From the NCBI GenBank assembly GCA_937968035.1, contig CALBTS010000304.1, positions 1-16,229 on the forward strand: a stretch of DNA of 16,229 nt, in the 5' to 3' direction. Shown here piece by piece: positions 1 to 7,447 of the stretch. The notes below the pieces were generated by a model. That model saw nothing but the letters and a program-made list of their open reading frames with translations. It was not told the DNA's origin and did no database searches. The translations under genes were made by a program, and so were the position numbers. Within the stretch, counting starts at the first letter, position 1; every line of letters starts with the position of its first letter. The stretch is from an uncultured Methanomethylovorans sp. GTDB lineage: Archaea > Halobacteriota > Methanosarcinia > Methanosarcinales > Methanosarcinaceae.

Positions 1-558
1 GCTGAGCAGACCATTCAAGGTCTTTCCATCACCCAAGGAACAAACAGCACATTCCGGTATGCAGTTCCGACAAGTAAATTGGAACAAGGCAAAGAATATT
101 CACTGTCAGTGCACGTCGATGTAGATGGCAATGGGAATATCTCACAGGCAGATTACATTACAACTCAGCACTACCCACTGGTATCAGGTTCAAAGACCTT
201 GGATGCAGTGGTGCAGAAAGTCTCAGGAGATGGAACAATGTTTAAAATATTTACTGGGGAACAAAGTGGCTCTTCAGTGGATCTGAAGGCAGGAGAGCTT
301 GTTACAATAAGACTGGAAGAAAACCCAACCACAGGTTATTCATGGAACATGAGTTTTACAAAGGGTCTGGAATTAATAAAGGACGAATTCTTTTCATCCG
401 CAGGGACCGGACTTGTCGGAGCTGGCGGGGTCCATGAATGGACTGTCAAGGCTAACAGTACAGGACAGTATAATGTTTCCGGAATTTACAAAAGACCATG
501 GGAGGGTATCACAGGAGATGAGGATACTTTCAATTTGACATTGAATATAAGTTCATGA
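1..558 (+). CDS. YbaY-like / chagasin-type (I42) protease-inhibitor fusion, 5' end missing
   Basis: The reading frame is open from base 1, so the gene starts before the window; 185 residues are visible, ending at TGA. Visible residues 1-66 resemble the YbaY/YscW lipoprotein domain: an AEQTI strand, then YSLSVHVDVDGNG and a closing YPLV. Residues about 88-185 carry the three inhibitory loops of chagasin (MEROPS I42): NPTTGYSW at 108-115, GAGGVHEW at 140-147 and RPWE at 165-168. Chagasin-family proteins block papain-like cysteine proteases by inserting these loops into the active-site cleft. The signal peptide or lipobox expected for an exported protein would lie outside the window. A TTG at base 79 is in frame, but starting there would cut off the YbaY-like strand, so I treat it as internal. 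The gene converges with the kinase at 621. The I42 call is strong; the YbaY-like call is moderate, and inhibitor activity is inferred. Confidence 0.82.
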   Translation, partial: AEQTIQGLSITQGTNSTFRYAVPTSKLEQGKEYSLSVHVDVDGNGNISQADYITTQHYPLVSGSKTLDAVVQKVSGDGTMFKIFTGEQSGSSVDLKAGELVTIRLEENPTTGYSWNMSFTKGLELIKDEFFSSAGTGLVGAGGVHEWTVKANSTGQYNVSGIYKRPWEGITGDEDTFNLTLNISS

Positions 559-622
559 AAAGGAACGATAATAAATAAGTGTAACCTGCAGCATATTAAC
601 ATCAGCAGGTTCGCTTTCCTTT
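559..622. terminator. Nested inverted repeats between convergent genes, probable bidirectional terminator
   Basis: Two nested inverted repeats lie between the converging stops. The inner one pairs AACCTGC (583-589) with GCAGGTT (605-611). The outer one pairs AAAGGAA (559-565) with TTCCTTT (616-622). The outer right arm overlaps the stop codon of the minus-strand kinase. Transcript-end function is inferred from position, and the arms are unevenly spaced. Confidence 0.45.
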
Positions 623-2258
623 ATTGCAGCAGAGGAAGTGTGAACGTAAAAGTGCTGCCTTTGTCGATATCGCTTTCCACCCACACTCTTCCGCCCTGCA
701 TATGGACGAACTCTTTTACAAGTGCAAGCCCCAGGCCAGTTCCTTCTTTTGGAATATCTCCATGGGATTTTAGTTGCACAAAGGACTTGAACAGCTTCTG
801 CTGCTCACTTTCTGCGATCCCTTTTCCGCTGTCTTGTACAGAAACGACCAATTCATCATCTTTCACTCTGCATGTGACGGTTATAATTCCTCCGCCGGGA
901 GTGAACTTTATCGCATTGCTCAGCAGGTTAAGCAGGATCTGTTTGAACTTTCCGCGGTCTGCCCAGACATCACCAATCTCTGGGTCGACACAGGTTTCAA
1001 TACTTATATTCTTTTTCAATGCAAGTGGGTAGACCGACATTTTGGTTTCATTGATCTCATGGGACACAGAAAAATTCTCATAATAGGTCAGCATCTTTCC
1101 TGATTCCATCTTTGAAAGGTCCAGGATGTTATTGATCAATTCCAGCAGGTTCTTTCCGCTATTCAGGATGTTAAGGATAAATCTCTCCTGTTCTGTTGTC
1201 AGGTCTCCATTTTCCCTGGTGAGTATGAGTTCAGAAAATCCTATTATAGAGTTTAAAGGTGTTCTTAGTTCATGACTTATACCAGCAAAGAATTCGCTCT
1301 TTGCACGATTTGTTTCTTCAGCTAACTTTTTTGCTTCTATGAGAACTTTTTCTGCTTCTTTTATTTCAGTTATATCAGCGAATGTCACTGCAAACTGTCC
1401 TTTCTGAGATGAGAATACTGAGATGTCAAAGTACTTTTTGAGAGGGGGTGAATATTTGGTTAAACGGATCGGTTCCATCTCATGAGCAACCTTTCCGTAT
1501 ATTTCAACAAAACCTGTACTTTCAATGCCTGGAAGAACATCAGTAACCTTTTTTCCAATAATATCAGCGGCCTTAAGTCCGGTAATTTTTTCAAAAGCCG
1601 GATTCACTTCCAAAAAAACGTAGTCTGTAGGTCTGCCATTCTCATCAGTTATCATCTGATGCAAGGCAAAAGCATTAATGGAATTTTTAAAAACGTTGCT
1701 ATATTTCTTTTCGTTCTCAATGGCCAGAGCTTCAGCCTTTCTCCGGATCATATTCTCATTCTTTAGCAGTGTATTTGCTTCAAAGAGTTCCCTGGTACGT
1801 TCCTCTACCCTATATTCGAGGCTCTTGCGGCTTTTCTCCAGTTCTTCTTCGATCTGCTTTTCCTTTGTTATGTCACGGAGATGTTCCACCACGTATTGGA
1901 TATTTCCATTCTCATCAAGCACAGGATATGCTCGTACATCGAACCACATACCAAAATGATCGATATATTTTTGGACACGTGCAGGACTTTTTGTCTGGTA
2001 TGTTTCTGAAGTAGCACAATTTTCACAAGGCTTCTCAAGGCCAATAAGTTCATAGCATTTTTTTCCGCATACTTCAGAATGGTCTTTTTGCAGCAGTGTG
2101 TACCCAGCCTGATTATAACAGATGATCGTATGCTCATGGCCTTGAATACCGATCACGTCAGGTATGCTATCTATTATCTTTTCAAGTTCCGGAGTACTCA
2201 TATAGCTCTTATATCCATTACCCATTGGCTGGGTCTTTGAAAAATCCTCAGATATCAT
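621..2258 (-). CDS. Soluble PAS-PAS sensor histidine kinase
   Basis: A 545-residue kinase that would autophosphorylate on histidine in response to a cytoplasmic signal. Domains in order: PAS1 (about 22-133), a coiled-coil linker rich in Glu/Lys/Arg (134-185), PAS2 (186-300), HisKA (318-385) with the phospho-acceptor H329 in SHELRTPLNSIIG, and HATPase_c (430-545) with N-box NLLSNAIKFTPGGG (N448), G1 box DSGKG (D476) and G2 box GTGLGL. There is no membrane segment and no receiver domain. PAS1 contains Cys64, Cys68, Cys78 and Cys81 in a C-x3-C-x9-C-x2-C arrangement, which may bind a metal or sense redox state. The ATG start at 2258 has AAGGA about 8 bases upstream. No response regulator is adjacent, so it is an orphan, as is common in Methanosarcinales. 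It is divergent from the DUF2341 surface-protein gene. Family assignment is secure; signal and partner are unknown. Confidence 0.95.
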   Translation of the reverse strand: MISEDFSKTQPMGNGYKSYMSTPELEKIIDSIPDVIGIQGHEHTIICYNQAGYTLLQKDHSEVCGKKCYELIGLEKPCENCATSETYQTKSPARVQKYIDHFGMWFDVRAYPVLDENGNIQYVVEHLRDITKEKQIEEELEKSRKSLEYRVEERTRELFEANTLLKNENMIRRKAEALAIENEKKYSNVFKNSINAFALHQMITDENGRPTDYVFLEVNPAFEKITGLKAADIIGKKVTDVLPGIESTGFVEIYGKVAHEMEPIRLTKYSPPLKKYFDISVFSSQKGQFAVTFADITEIKEAEKVLIEAKKLAEETNRAKSEFFAGISHELRTPLNSIIGFSELILTRENGDLTTEQERFILNILNSGKNLLELINNILDLSKMESGKMLTYYENFSVSHEINETKMSVYPLALKKNISIETCVDPEIGDVWADRGKFKQILLNLLSNAIKFTPGGGIITVTCRVKDDELVVSVQDSGKGIAESEQQKLFKSFVQLKSHGDIPKEGTGLGLALVKEFVHMQGGRVWVESDIDKGSTFTFTLPLLQ

Positions 2259-2270
2259 TATAATTCCTTG

Positions 2271-2291
2271 TTTCCCGCACCCTCCGGGAAA
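2271..2291 (-). promoter_or_regulatory. Inverted repeat in the kinase promoter/leader
   Basis: TTTCCCG (2271-2277) and CGGGAAA (2285-2291) form a perfect 7-bp inverted repeat with a 7-base spacer. On the minus strand it lies between a TATA-like AATATAATA and the AAGGA ribosome binding site of the kinase, so it should fall at or just after the transcription start. It could be an operator or a short leader hairpin. Confidence 0.4.
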
Positions 2292-2296
2292 GATGT

Positions 2297-2305
2297 TATT
2301 ATATT
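2297..2305 (-). promoter_or_regulatory. Candidate TATA box for the PAS-PAS kinase
   Basis: The minus strand reads AATATAATA about 40 bases before the ATG at 2258. With the usual archaeal spacing of about 25 bases from TATA box to transcript start, the leader would be short (about 15 bases). No B-recognition element was confirmed. Confidence 0.35.
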
Positions 2306-2392
2306 CATTCTGAATCCGGTAGCAAGGTGTATCTTAAAGTAATTATTAGCGATTATACTTATATAATGATATATTGCGTATATATATTATTC

Positions 2393-2413
2393 TATATAAA
2401 CTATGTGCGCACA
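2393..2413 (+). promoter_or_regulatory. TATA box followed by a 10-base palindrome, promoter of the DUF2341 gene
   Basis: TATATAAA at 2393-2400 is a good match to an archaeal TATA box. Three bases later comes the perfect palindrome TGTGCGCACA (2404-2413), between the TATA box and the expected transcript start near 2425. A repressor bound there would block polymerase, so the palindrome is a candidate operator. The leader of about 120 bases holds two weak hairpins: AATAAG/CTTATT (2442-2460) and GAGCTA/TAGCTC (2470-2492). Confidence 0.45.
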
Positions 2414-2547
2414 AAAAGTCTGGATCAAAAGTAATCTATTTAATAAGTGATGATCTTATTTTACAATAGGAGCTACAAATTCCTCTTAGCTCTGTTCACA
2501 TGTCTTTTCGTGTTCAGAAGAAAGCCAATGTTCAAAAGGTGAATGAA

Positions 2548-4509
2548 ATGATGGCAAGATCACTCATAAAATTATTATATTTGTTTACTGTACTCCTGCT
2601 TACGGCAGGATCTGTTCAGGCGTTGACAGGAGACGGTGGAGGAGAGTGGAACTACAGTTCCACCCTGTATGCCCAAGATAACTCCGGCGTGGACCTTTCC
2701 GGATATCAGATAAATATCTTACTTGACGGTTCTAACTTTGATTTTACCAAAGCCGATCCTCAGGGCAAAGATATAAGGTTCGAATCTGCCGGAAAACAGC
2801 TTAGTCACTGGACAGAGAGCTGGGACCAGGCTGCTGCAACAGCATCGATCTGGGTGAAAGTTCCATCGATCAAAGCTAAAAGCGAGTCCGAAATAAAGAT
2901 GTATTATGGGAATCCTCTGGCAGAGGATGTGAGCAACGGTGCTTCTACTTTTGAACTTTTTGATGATTTCGGTAATTCCCGTCTTGAATTCACCAAATGG
3001 GAATCTCAGACCAACGGAGGAGGCCAGCTTGGATTCAGTTCAGGTGTGTGCAACCTTATCGTTCCTGCAAAGCATCCGAACGGTTTTTCTGTGATCAAGT
3101 CAAAGAAAGACTTTCCGATCAATTCAAGTCTTGTCGTAAAAAGAAAAAAAGTGTCCACTGGTGAAGATACCAGAGGTCCTGTCCTGCAACAGGGTTTTGT
3201 GGACCCTCAAAGTGAGACAAAGAACTGGATACTCCTGCAGACAGAACAGAACAATGAAGCTTTTGTCACATGGACCATGAAGAATTACAAAGCCAATCTC
3301 AGATATAATCCCTGGGACCTGTCTGATGTGAATGTTCAGAATAATGTCTGGTACATCTCTGAAACAGCCTGGTATCAGGAAGGCGAAGAGATCAATAAAG
3401 TGGCATGGTTCAAGAATGGGGTAAGGGATCCAAGAATGGATGTTGTTTCAACTGAGGAGAAACCTTACGTTCCTGGAACTAAAATGAAAGTGTTCCTGAA
3501 ATCCAATACTTATGTCGAGGGTTCACCCAACACTGGATATATGTCTATAGACTATCTTTTCGTCCGTAAGTATATTCCACATGAGCCAACTATAAGTTTC
3601 TCAGCGATACAAACTGAAGAGCAGCCTGCAGAGATCATTGAAGAGATCAAGACCCCTGAATTGGTCCTTCCCGAAGGAAAAGTGTTGTCTGTAAGGTATT
3701 TTGATGTGGAGGAATATGATGATACCATCCTCAGCCGGTTCAATGCAACAGGTGTGAATATGGTTTTCCTGAGGACTACAGGAGATTCGATCTGGAAATC
3801 TGAAAGGTTCATCAAGACTGCACATGAAAATGACATAAAGGTGTATGCTATGCTGTTTATTCCTGAAGGGACCAATGCCACATCAGGAAAAGACCAGCTG
3901 CTATCTACTGTGAACGCTATCCTGGATTATAACACAAAGTCCCTGTCGGATTTTGATGGTATAGATATTACACTAGATCCATGTACAGAGGACACTGAAC
4001 AGGCATGCCAGGATAATATGTTGCTCCTTGAAGAAGTAAGGAAAACGACAACTGACAGGATACCTCTGGCAGTGGATATGCCTGCATCTTATGATATGGC
4101 AGACTTCACCAAGTTTTCAGATAACGTGGACCTCTTTGTGTTCCTTGCCTACGATGCTGAGGACCAGCTCGATTCCACCAATGCCGTTGCAGATGCTCTG
4201 GCTCCGAAGATGGGAGAGGCAAGGGGTGCCGATAGCAAAGCAATGATAGATCTGATGGTCTCTCATCTGCCTGCCGAAAATGCCACCACATCCGAACTCG
4301 TAGGAAGTCTCTATGATTACTACAGCAATGATCCTGCCTTTACAGGTATTGTCATGACGCTAGAGAGCGATTACTCTCAGATGGTCCCCATGCCCGAAGA
4401 AGGGTCAGCACAAGAAGAACCGGAAAGTAAGGGTATTCCAGGGTTTGGCATTTTGTCTGTGGTCCTGGGATTTGCCTTTATGTCCCACTTAAAAAAGGCA
4501 AAAAGATAA
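2548..4509 (+). CDS. Secreted DUF2341 protein with TIM-barrel-like domain and PGF-CTERM anchor
   Basis: The start is placed at ATG 2548 (653 residues) because AAAAGGTGA ends 5 bases upstream and the protein then opens with a signal peptide (RSLIKLLYLFTVLLLTAG). The ATG at 2500 is in frame but has no nearby ribosome binding site and would put 16 charged residues ahead of the signal. Residues about 35-141 match DUF2341 (IWVKVPSI, MYYGNPLAED, ELFDDF); the following 200 residues look beta-rich. Residues about 379-612 alternate hydrophobic strands and helices like a TIM barrel: GVNMVFLRTT, IKVYAMLF, DGIDITLD, IPLAVDMP, DLFVFLAYD, AMIDLMVSH, GIVMTLE. DGIDITLD (470-477) sits where GH18 enzymes have DxxDxDxE, but with Thr and Asp in place of Asp and the catalytic Glu. 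The C-terminus is an acidic linker, then IPGFG, a hydrophobic helix and KKAKR: a PGF-CTERM signal for archaeosortase processing. A cell-surface role is well supported; enzymatic activity is doubtful. Confidence 0.88.
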   Translation: MMARSLIKLLYLFTVLLLTAGSVQALTGDGGGEWNYSSTLYAQDNSGVDLSGYQINILLDGSNFDFTKADPQGKDIRFESAGKQLSHWTESWDQAAATASIWVKVPSIKAKSESEIKMYYGNPLAEDVSNGASTFELFDDFGNSRLEFTKWESQTNGGGQLGFSSGVCNLIVPAKHPNGFSVIKSKKDFPINSSLVVKRKKVSTGEDTRGPVLQQGFVDPQSETKNWILLQTEQNNEAFVTWTMKNYKANLRYNPWDLSDVNVQNNVWYISETAWYQEGEEINKVAWFKNGVRDPRMDVVSTEEKPYVPGTKMKVFLKSNTYVEGSPNTGYMSIDYLFVRKYIPHEPTISFSAIQTEEQPAEIIEEIKTPELVLPEGKVLSVRYFDVEEYDDTILSRFNATGVNMVFLRTTGDSIWKSERFIKTAHENDIKVYAMLFIPEGTNATSGKDQLLSTVNAILDYNTKSLSDFDGIDITLDPCTEDTEQACQDNMLLLEEVRKTTTDRIPLAVDMPASYDMADFTKFSDNVDLFVFLAYDAEDQLDSTNAVADALAPKMGEARGADSKAMIDLMVSHLPAENATTSELVGSLYDYYSNDPAFTGIVMTLESDYSQMVPMPEEGSAQEEPESKGIPGFGILSVVLGFAFMSHLKKAKR

Positions 4510-4523
4510 AAAACAAAGTGAAA

Positions 4524-4541
4524 AAGAGGCTTAAGCCTCTT
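4524..4541. terminator. 18-base perfect palindrome between convergent genes, probable bidirectional terminator
   Basis: Bases 4524-4541 are a perfect palindrome with half-site AAGAGGCTT. It is followed on the plus strand by CTCCTTTTTTATTTTC and on the minus strand by CTTTTTC. It lies 14 bases after the DUF2341 stop and overlaps the last codons and stop of the acyl-CoA synthetase, so it could end transcripts from both sides. Confidence 0.6.
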
Positions 4542-6183
4542 CTCCTTTTTTATTTTCTATTAGCTGCACTGCAAGTTCCCTGAGCTTGAACTTCTGGACC
4601 TTGCCGCTTGCTGTAAGGGGGTATTCCTTGACAAAGAATATATGCTTTGGAACTTTGTACCTGGCGATCTTGGTGCGGGCATAGTCCTGTATGTCCTCTT
4701 CCGTAAGTTGTGCTCCGTCGTTGAGCATGATAAAAGCACCTACTATCTCCCCGTATTTTGTGTCAGGGATTCCCACTACCTGTGCATCCTTCACGCCGTC
4801 GATCGTATACAGGAACTCCTCTATCTCCCTTGGATAGATATTCTCACCACCGCGGATGATCATATCCTTTATGCGGCCCGTGATCCGGTAGTAGCCATTC
4901 TCATCACATGTGCCCAGATCTCCGCTATGCAGCCAGCCATTTTTATCGATCGCTTTTTTTGTTTCTTCAGGCATTTTATAGTAGCCTTTCATCACATTAT
5001 AGCCGCGGCAGCATATCTCTCCGATGGTATTCGGAGGCAGCGGCTCATATGTTTCCGGGTCCAGCACTGCGGCTTCCACATGAGGGAACACTGTCCCTAC
5101 AGTCGCCACTCTCAGTTCAATTGGATCATCGGTTGTGGTCTGGGTAATTCCGGGAGACGATTCCGTCAGACCATACACAATTGTAATTTCCTTGCAGTTC
5201 ATTTCATTTATTACCCTTTTCATGGAATCAATAGGGCAGGTTGAACCAGCCATTATTCCCGTACGCAAGGAAGAAAGATCGAACATCTTGAACATCGGAT
5301 GAGTGTATTCGGCGATGAACATCGTGGGAACTCCATACAAAGCCGTACATTTTTCTTTCTGAACAGCTGCCAGTACCATAAGAGGATCATAAAGCTCGAG
5401 CATCACGAGAGTTGCTCCATGGGTAAGGACAGCCATTACTCCCAGAACTATTCCAAAGCAGTGGAATAGCGGTACTGGGAGGCATAAACGGTCATTAGAG
5501 GTAAACTTCTGCCGATCTCCAATCGAAAGACCATTGTTCAGGATGTTTTTGTGTGTCAGCATGACCCCTTTTGGAAAACCTGTTGTACCTGATGTGTACT
5601 GCATATTCACTACATCGTTACGGTCAAGTGACTCCTTGATCCTTTGAAATTCCTCCTCGTTCCCATGTTTTCCGAGCAGCAGGATCTCAGCACTGTTATA
5701 CATGCCCCGGTGTTTCTCCTGGCCAATGAATATAACGCTCTTAAGGAACGGGAACCTCTCACTGCGCAGTTTACCACGCTGCTGTGTTTTAAGCTCAGGT
5801 ACGAGTTCGTACATGATATCTATATAGTTCACATCCCTGAACCCATCGATGATCGCCAGAGCTTTCATGTCGGACTGCTTTATGACATATTCGACTTCGT
5901 GGCTCTTGTATGCGGTGTTTACCGTGACGAGCACGGCTCCGATCTTGGCAGTGGCGAACATGAAGGTCAGCCAGTCAGGGACATTTTTAGCCCATATTCC
6001 TACATGATCGCCTTTTCCAATGCCTATAGCCAGCAATCCTTTGGCAAATGTGTTCACACGTTCATCAAATTCCTTGTAGGTGAACCTCAGATCCCTATCA
6101 GGATATACCATGAATTCCCTGTCTGGATCATTAGCCACCACATTCTCTAAAACCGTGCCTAAGGTATCTTCTATAAACGGCAT
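4531..6183 (-). CDS. AMP-forming acyl-CoA synthetase (ACSF2/YngI-like)
   Basis: A 550-residue member of the ANL adenylating superfamily that activates a carboxylic acid with ATP to an acyl-AMP and transfers it to CoA. Visible motifs are the phosphate loop [11 protein letters not shown] (196-206), the A5 motif YGLTESSPG with E321, SGDLG with D422, the hinge region [16 protein letters not shown] with R437, and the C-terminal catalytic lysine K528 in [10 protein letters not shown]. All key residues are present and the length is normal. Overall it resembles the medium-chain ACSF2/FadD-type branch rather than acetyl-CoA synthetase, but substrate cannot be read from sequence. The ATG at 6183 has GGGGGAT about 6 bases upstream. 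It is the last gene of an operon, 32 bases after the thioesterase. Archaeal membranes use isoprenoid lipids, so the substrate may be a scavenged or branched-chain or aromatic acid; this is inference. Confidence 0.94.
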   Translation of the reverse strand: MPFIEDTLGTVLENVVANDPDREFMVYPDRDLRFTYKEFDERVNTFAKGLLAIGIGKGDHVGIWAKNVPDWLTFMFATAKIGAVLVTVNTAYKSHEVEYVIKQSDMKALAIIDGFRDVNYIDIMYELVPELKTQQRGKLRSERFPFLKSVIFIGQEKHRGMYNSAEILLLGKHGNEEEFQRIKESLDRNDVVNMQYTSGTTGFPKGVMLTHKNILNNGLSIGDRQKFTSNDRLCLPVPLFHCFGIVLGVMAVLTHGATLVMLELYDPLMVLAAVQKEKCTALYGVPTMFIAEYTHPMFKMFDLSSLRTGIMAGSTCPIDSMKRVINEMNCKEITIVYGLTESSPGITQTTTDDPIELRVATVGTVFPHVEAAVLDPETYEPLPPNTIGEICCRGYNVMKGYYKMPEETKKAIDKNGWLHSGDLGTCDENGYYRITGRIKDMIIRGGENIYPREIEEFLYTIDGVKDAQVVGIPDTKYGEIVGAFIMLNDGAQLTEEDIQDYARTKIARYKVPKHIFFVKEYPLTASGKVQKFKLRELAVQLIENKKGEEA

Positions 6184-6215
6184 ATCATATCCCCCTTCGA
6201 TCTAAACTTTTTCAT

Positions 6216-6626
6216 TCACTTCCTATCTTCGGTGATCAGATGTTCCTGGAGCTTTTTCCTTATGTCATCAGGTATCGGAACAGATCTCTTGTTCAGGAAA
6301 TCATAGTGAACTGTCACAGCCTGCCCTTTTGCTTTCAGTCCCCCTCTTTGCCAGGCTTCCTGACCTATCGTGAAAGAAGAATTGCCGATCCTTACAATAA
6401 ATGTACGGATCTCCACGTCCTCACCATAGTACATTTCTCCAAGGTAATCGAATTCGGTCCTTGCAAGGATAAGCTTCCATTTCTCATAGCTTAGACTAAG
6501 GTCGGGTGTAAAGAGACGGAAGACGGGATTACGAGCTTGTTCTAGCCATTCAGAGATAGCGATATTGTTAATATGTCTCAGGCCATCCGCATCTCCGAAC
6601 CTTGGGGTGACTGTTGTTGTGAACAT
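6216..6626 (-). CDS. Acyl-CoA thioesterase, 4HBT hot-dog fold
   Basis: A 136-residue single-domain protein, the usual length for 4-hydroxybenzoyl-CoA-thioesterase-like enzymes, which hydrolyse acyl-CoA to free acid and CoA. The N-terminal signature RFGDADGLRHINNIAISEW contains D14, aligned by eye with the catalytic Asp17 of the Pseudomonas 4HBT enzyme. The central strand-rich segment FDYLGEMYYGEDVEIRTFIV is typical. The commonly seen GH of the D-x-GH-x-NN signature is RH here. The ATG at 6626 follows AAGGT at about 9 bases. It lies 14 bases after the XRE-cupin stop and 32 bases before the acyl-CoA synthetase start, so the three are surely co-transcribed. Paired with a synthetase it may recycle CoA or edit wrongly activated acids. 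Confidence 0.92.
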   Translation of the reverse strand: MFTTTVTPRFGDADGLRHINNIAISEWLEQARNPVFRLFTPDLSLSYEKWKLILARTEFDYLGEMYYGEDVEIRTFIVRIGNSSFTIGQEAWQRGGLKAKGQAVTVHYDFLNKRSVPIPDDIRKKLQEHLITEDRK

Positions 6627-6640
6627 CTGAACTACCTTCT

Positions 6641-7219
6641 TTAGAGGGGAGTGTACACTACTGCAAGGATCTGTGCCTCCTGCTCCCCTGCTGCATGCAC
6701 ATGATGAGGGATCACAGAATCATAATAGATACTATCTCCCACGTTGAGAGTGTACTGTTCTTTTCCGTACATGATCTCTATCTGGCCTTTGAGCACATAG
6801 ATGAACTCTTCTCCTTCATGCGCTGAGAGATTGATCTCTGCACATCCTAGGGGGTGGACATCTATGAGGAAAGGTTCCATATGCCGATCTAATTTGTTAG
6901 ATGCCAGGGATGAGAATTCCAGTATGCTTCTTTGGGGGGTTTTGCAATTGCCAGAGAACCTTACGATCTGTTCGGCCCGTCCGGTCCTTGCAACTACAGG
7001 TGTGTTCTGTGTTGCATCATCAAGGAAAGTACCCAGACGCACTCCAAGTGCACGGGCTATTTGTAAAAGGGGTGTCAATGAGGGTATAAGGGCACCATTC
7101 TCAAGCTGTTGTATAAGTTCCACACTGCTGTGACTTGCTTCTGCCAGCTCTTCGACTGACATTTCCCGTGCTTCGCGCAACTGACGGATCTTGTTACCGA
7201 CTAGGTTCTTCTCTGACAT
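6641..7219 (-). CDS. XRE-family regulator with C-terminal cupin domain
   Basis: A 192-residue regulator. Residues about 8-64 form an XRE/HTH_3 DNA-binding domain ([19 protein letters not shown], then [14 protein letters not shown]). Residues about 115-190 form a cupin_2 barrel with [16 protein letters not shown] (134-149) and PHHVHAAG (171-178), the usual effector-binding part of such proteins. The start at ATG 7219 is chosen because GAGGTAGGAAC directly precedes it. An in-frame upstream codon at 7267 has no ribosome binding site and would add 16 basic residues. It is the first gene of the operon with thioesterase and acyl-CoA synthetase, which fits an autoregulated local regulator sensing an acid or acyl-CoA; the ligand is inferred. 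XRE-cupin regulators commonly control small metabolic operons. Confidence 0.93.
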   Translation of the reverse strand: MSEKNLVGNKIRQLREAREMSVEELAEASHSSVELIQQLENGALIPSLTPLLQIARALGVRLGTFLDDATQNTPVVARTGRAEQIVRFSGNCKTPQRSILEFSSLASNKLDRHMEPFLIDVHPLGCAEINLSAHEGEEFIYVLKGQIEIMYGKEQYTLNVGDSIYYDSVIPHHVHAAGEQEAQILAVVYTPL

Positions 7220-7316
7220 GTTCCTACCTCTTCTTGTTAGAATGTACTGGTTTGAAAGCATACGCAATGGTGAGTTAAAAAATTATCCATTTAAACAGCG
7301 TTTGCGGGGCTTTTAT

Positions 7317-7330
7317 CAAAATAAATAAGT
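7317..7330 (-). promoter_or_regulatory. Candidate TATA region of the XRE-cupin/thioesterase/synthetase operon
   Basis: On the minus strand this AT-rich stretch reads ACTTATTTATTTTG, roughly 100 bases before the regulator start at 7219. It is the best TATA-like sequence between the kinase gene end and the operon. The match is loose, so this is a tentative call. Confidence 0.3.
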
Positions 7331-7340
7331 TGAAAAAGAG

Positions 7341-7356
7341 CAATAGATATCTATTG
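7341..7356. promoter_or_regulatory. 16-base palindrome, candidate operator for the XRE-cupin operon
   Basis: CAATAGATATCTATTG is a perfect 16-base palindrome lying just upstream of the TATA-like stretch of the operon that starts with the XRE-cupin regulator. Dimeric XRE proteins bind such short dyads, so it is a candidate autoregulatory site. Only the one copy was noticed. Confidence 0.4.
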
Positions 7357-7421
7357 AACTGCCCTCTGATACAAGTTACCGGTCATTCCAATGTCCTTCT
7401 GAGTAACACTATCACAGGTTC

Positions 7422-7446
7422 AAAAATCAGATGCTCCATTAAGCAT
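7422..7446 (-). terminator. Possible terminator of the MASE3 kinase
   Basis: On the minus strand, directly after the kinase stop, ATGCT and AGCAT form a 5-bp stem (arms 7442-7446 and 7431-7435) followed by a short T run (GATTTTTG). The stem is short, so the call is weak. Confidence 0.3.
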
Positions 7447-7447
7447 T

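Noticed and set aside
2500..2547. An upstream ATG extending the DUF2341 protein by 16 residues
   Set aside because: It has no ribosome binding site nearby and would place charged residues before the signal peptide, while ATG 2548 has AAAAGGTGA at ideal spacing.
4642..5244. A 200-codon open frame on the plus strand
   Set aside because: It lies entirely antisense to the acyl-CoA synthetase, whose motifs are all intact. The translation is rich in Cys, His and Tyr and has no recognisable domain.
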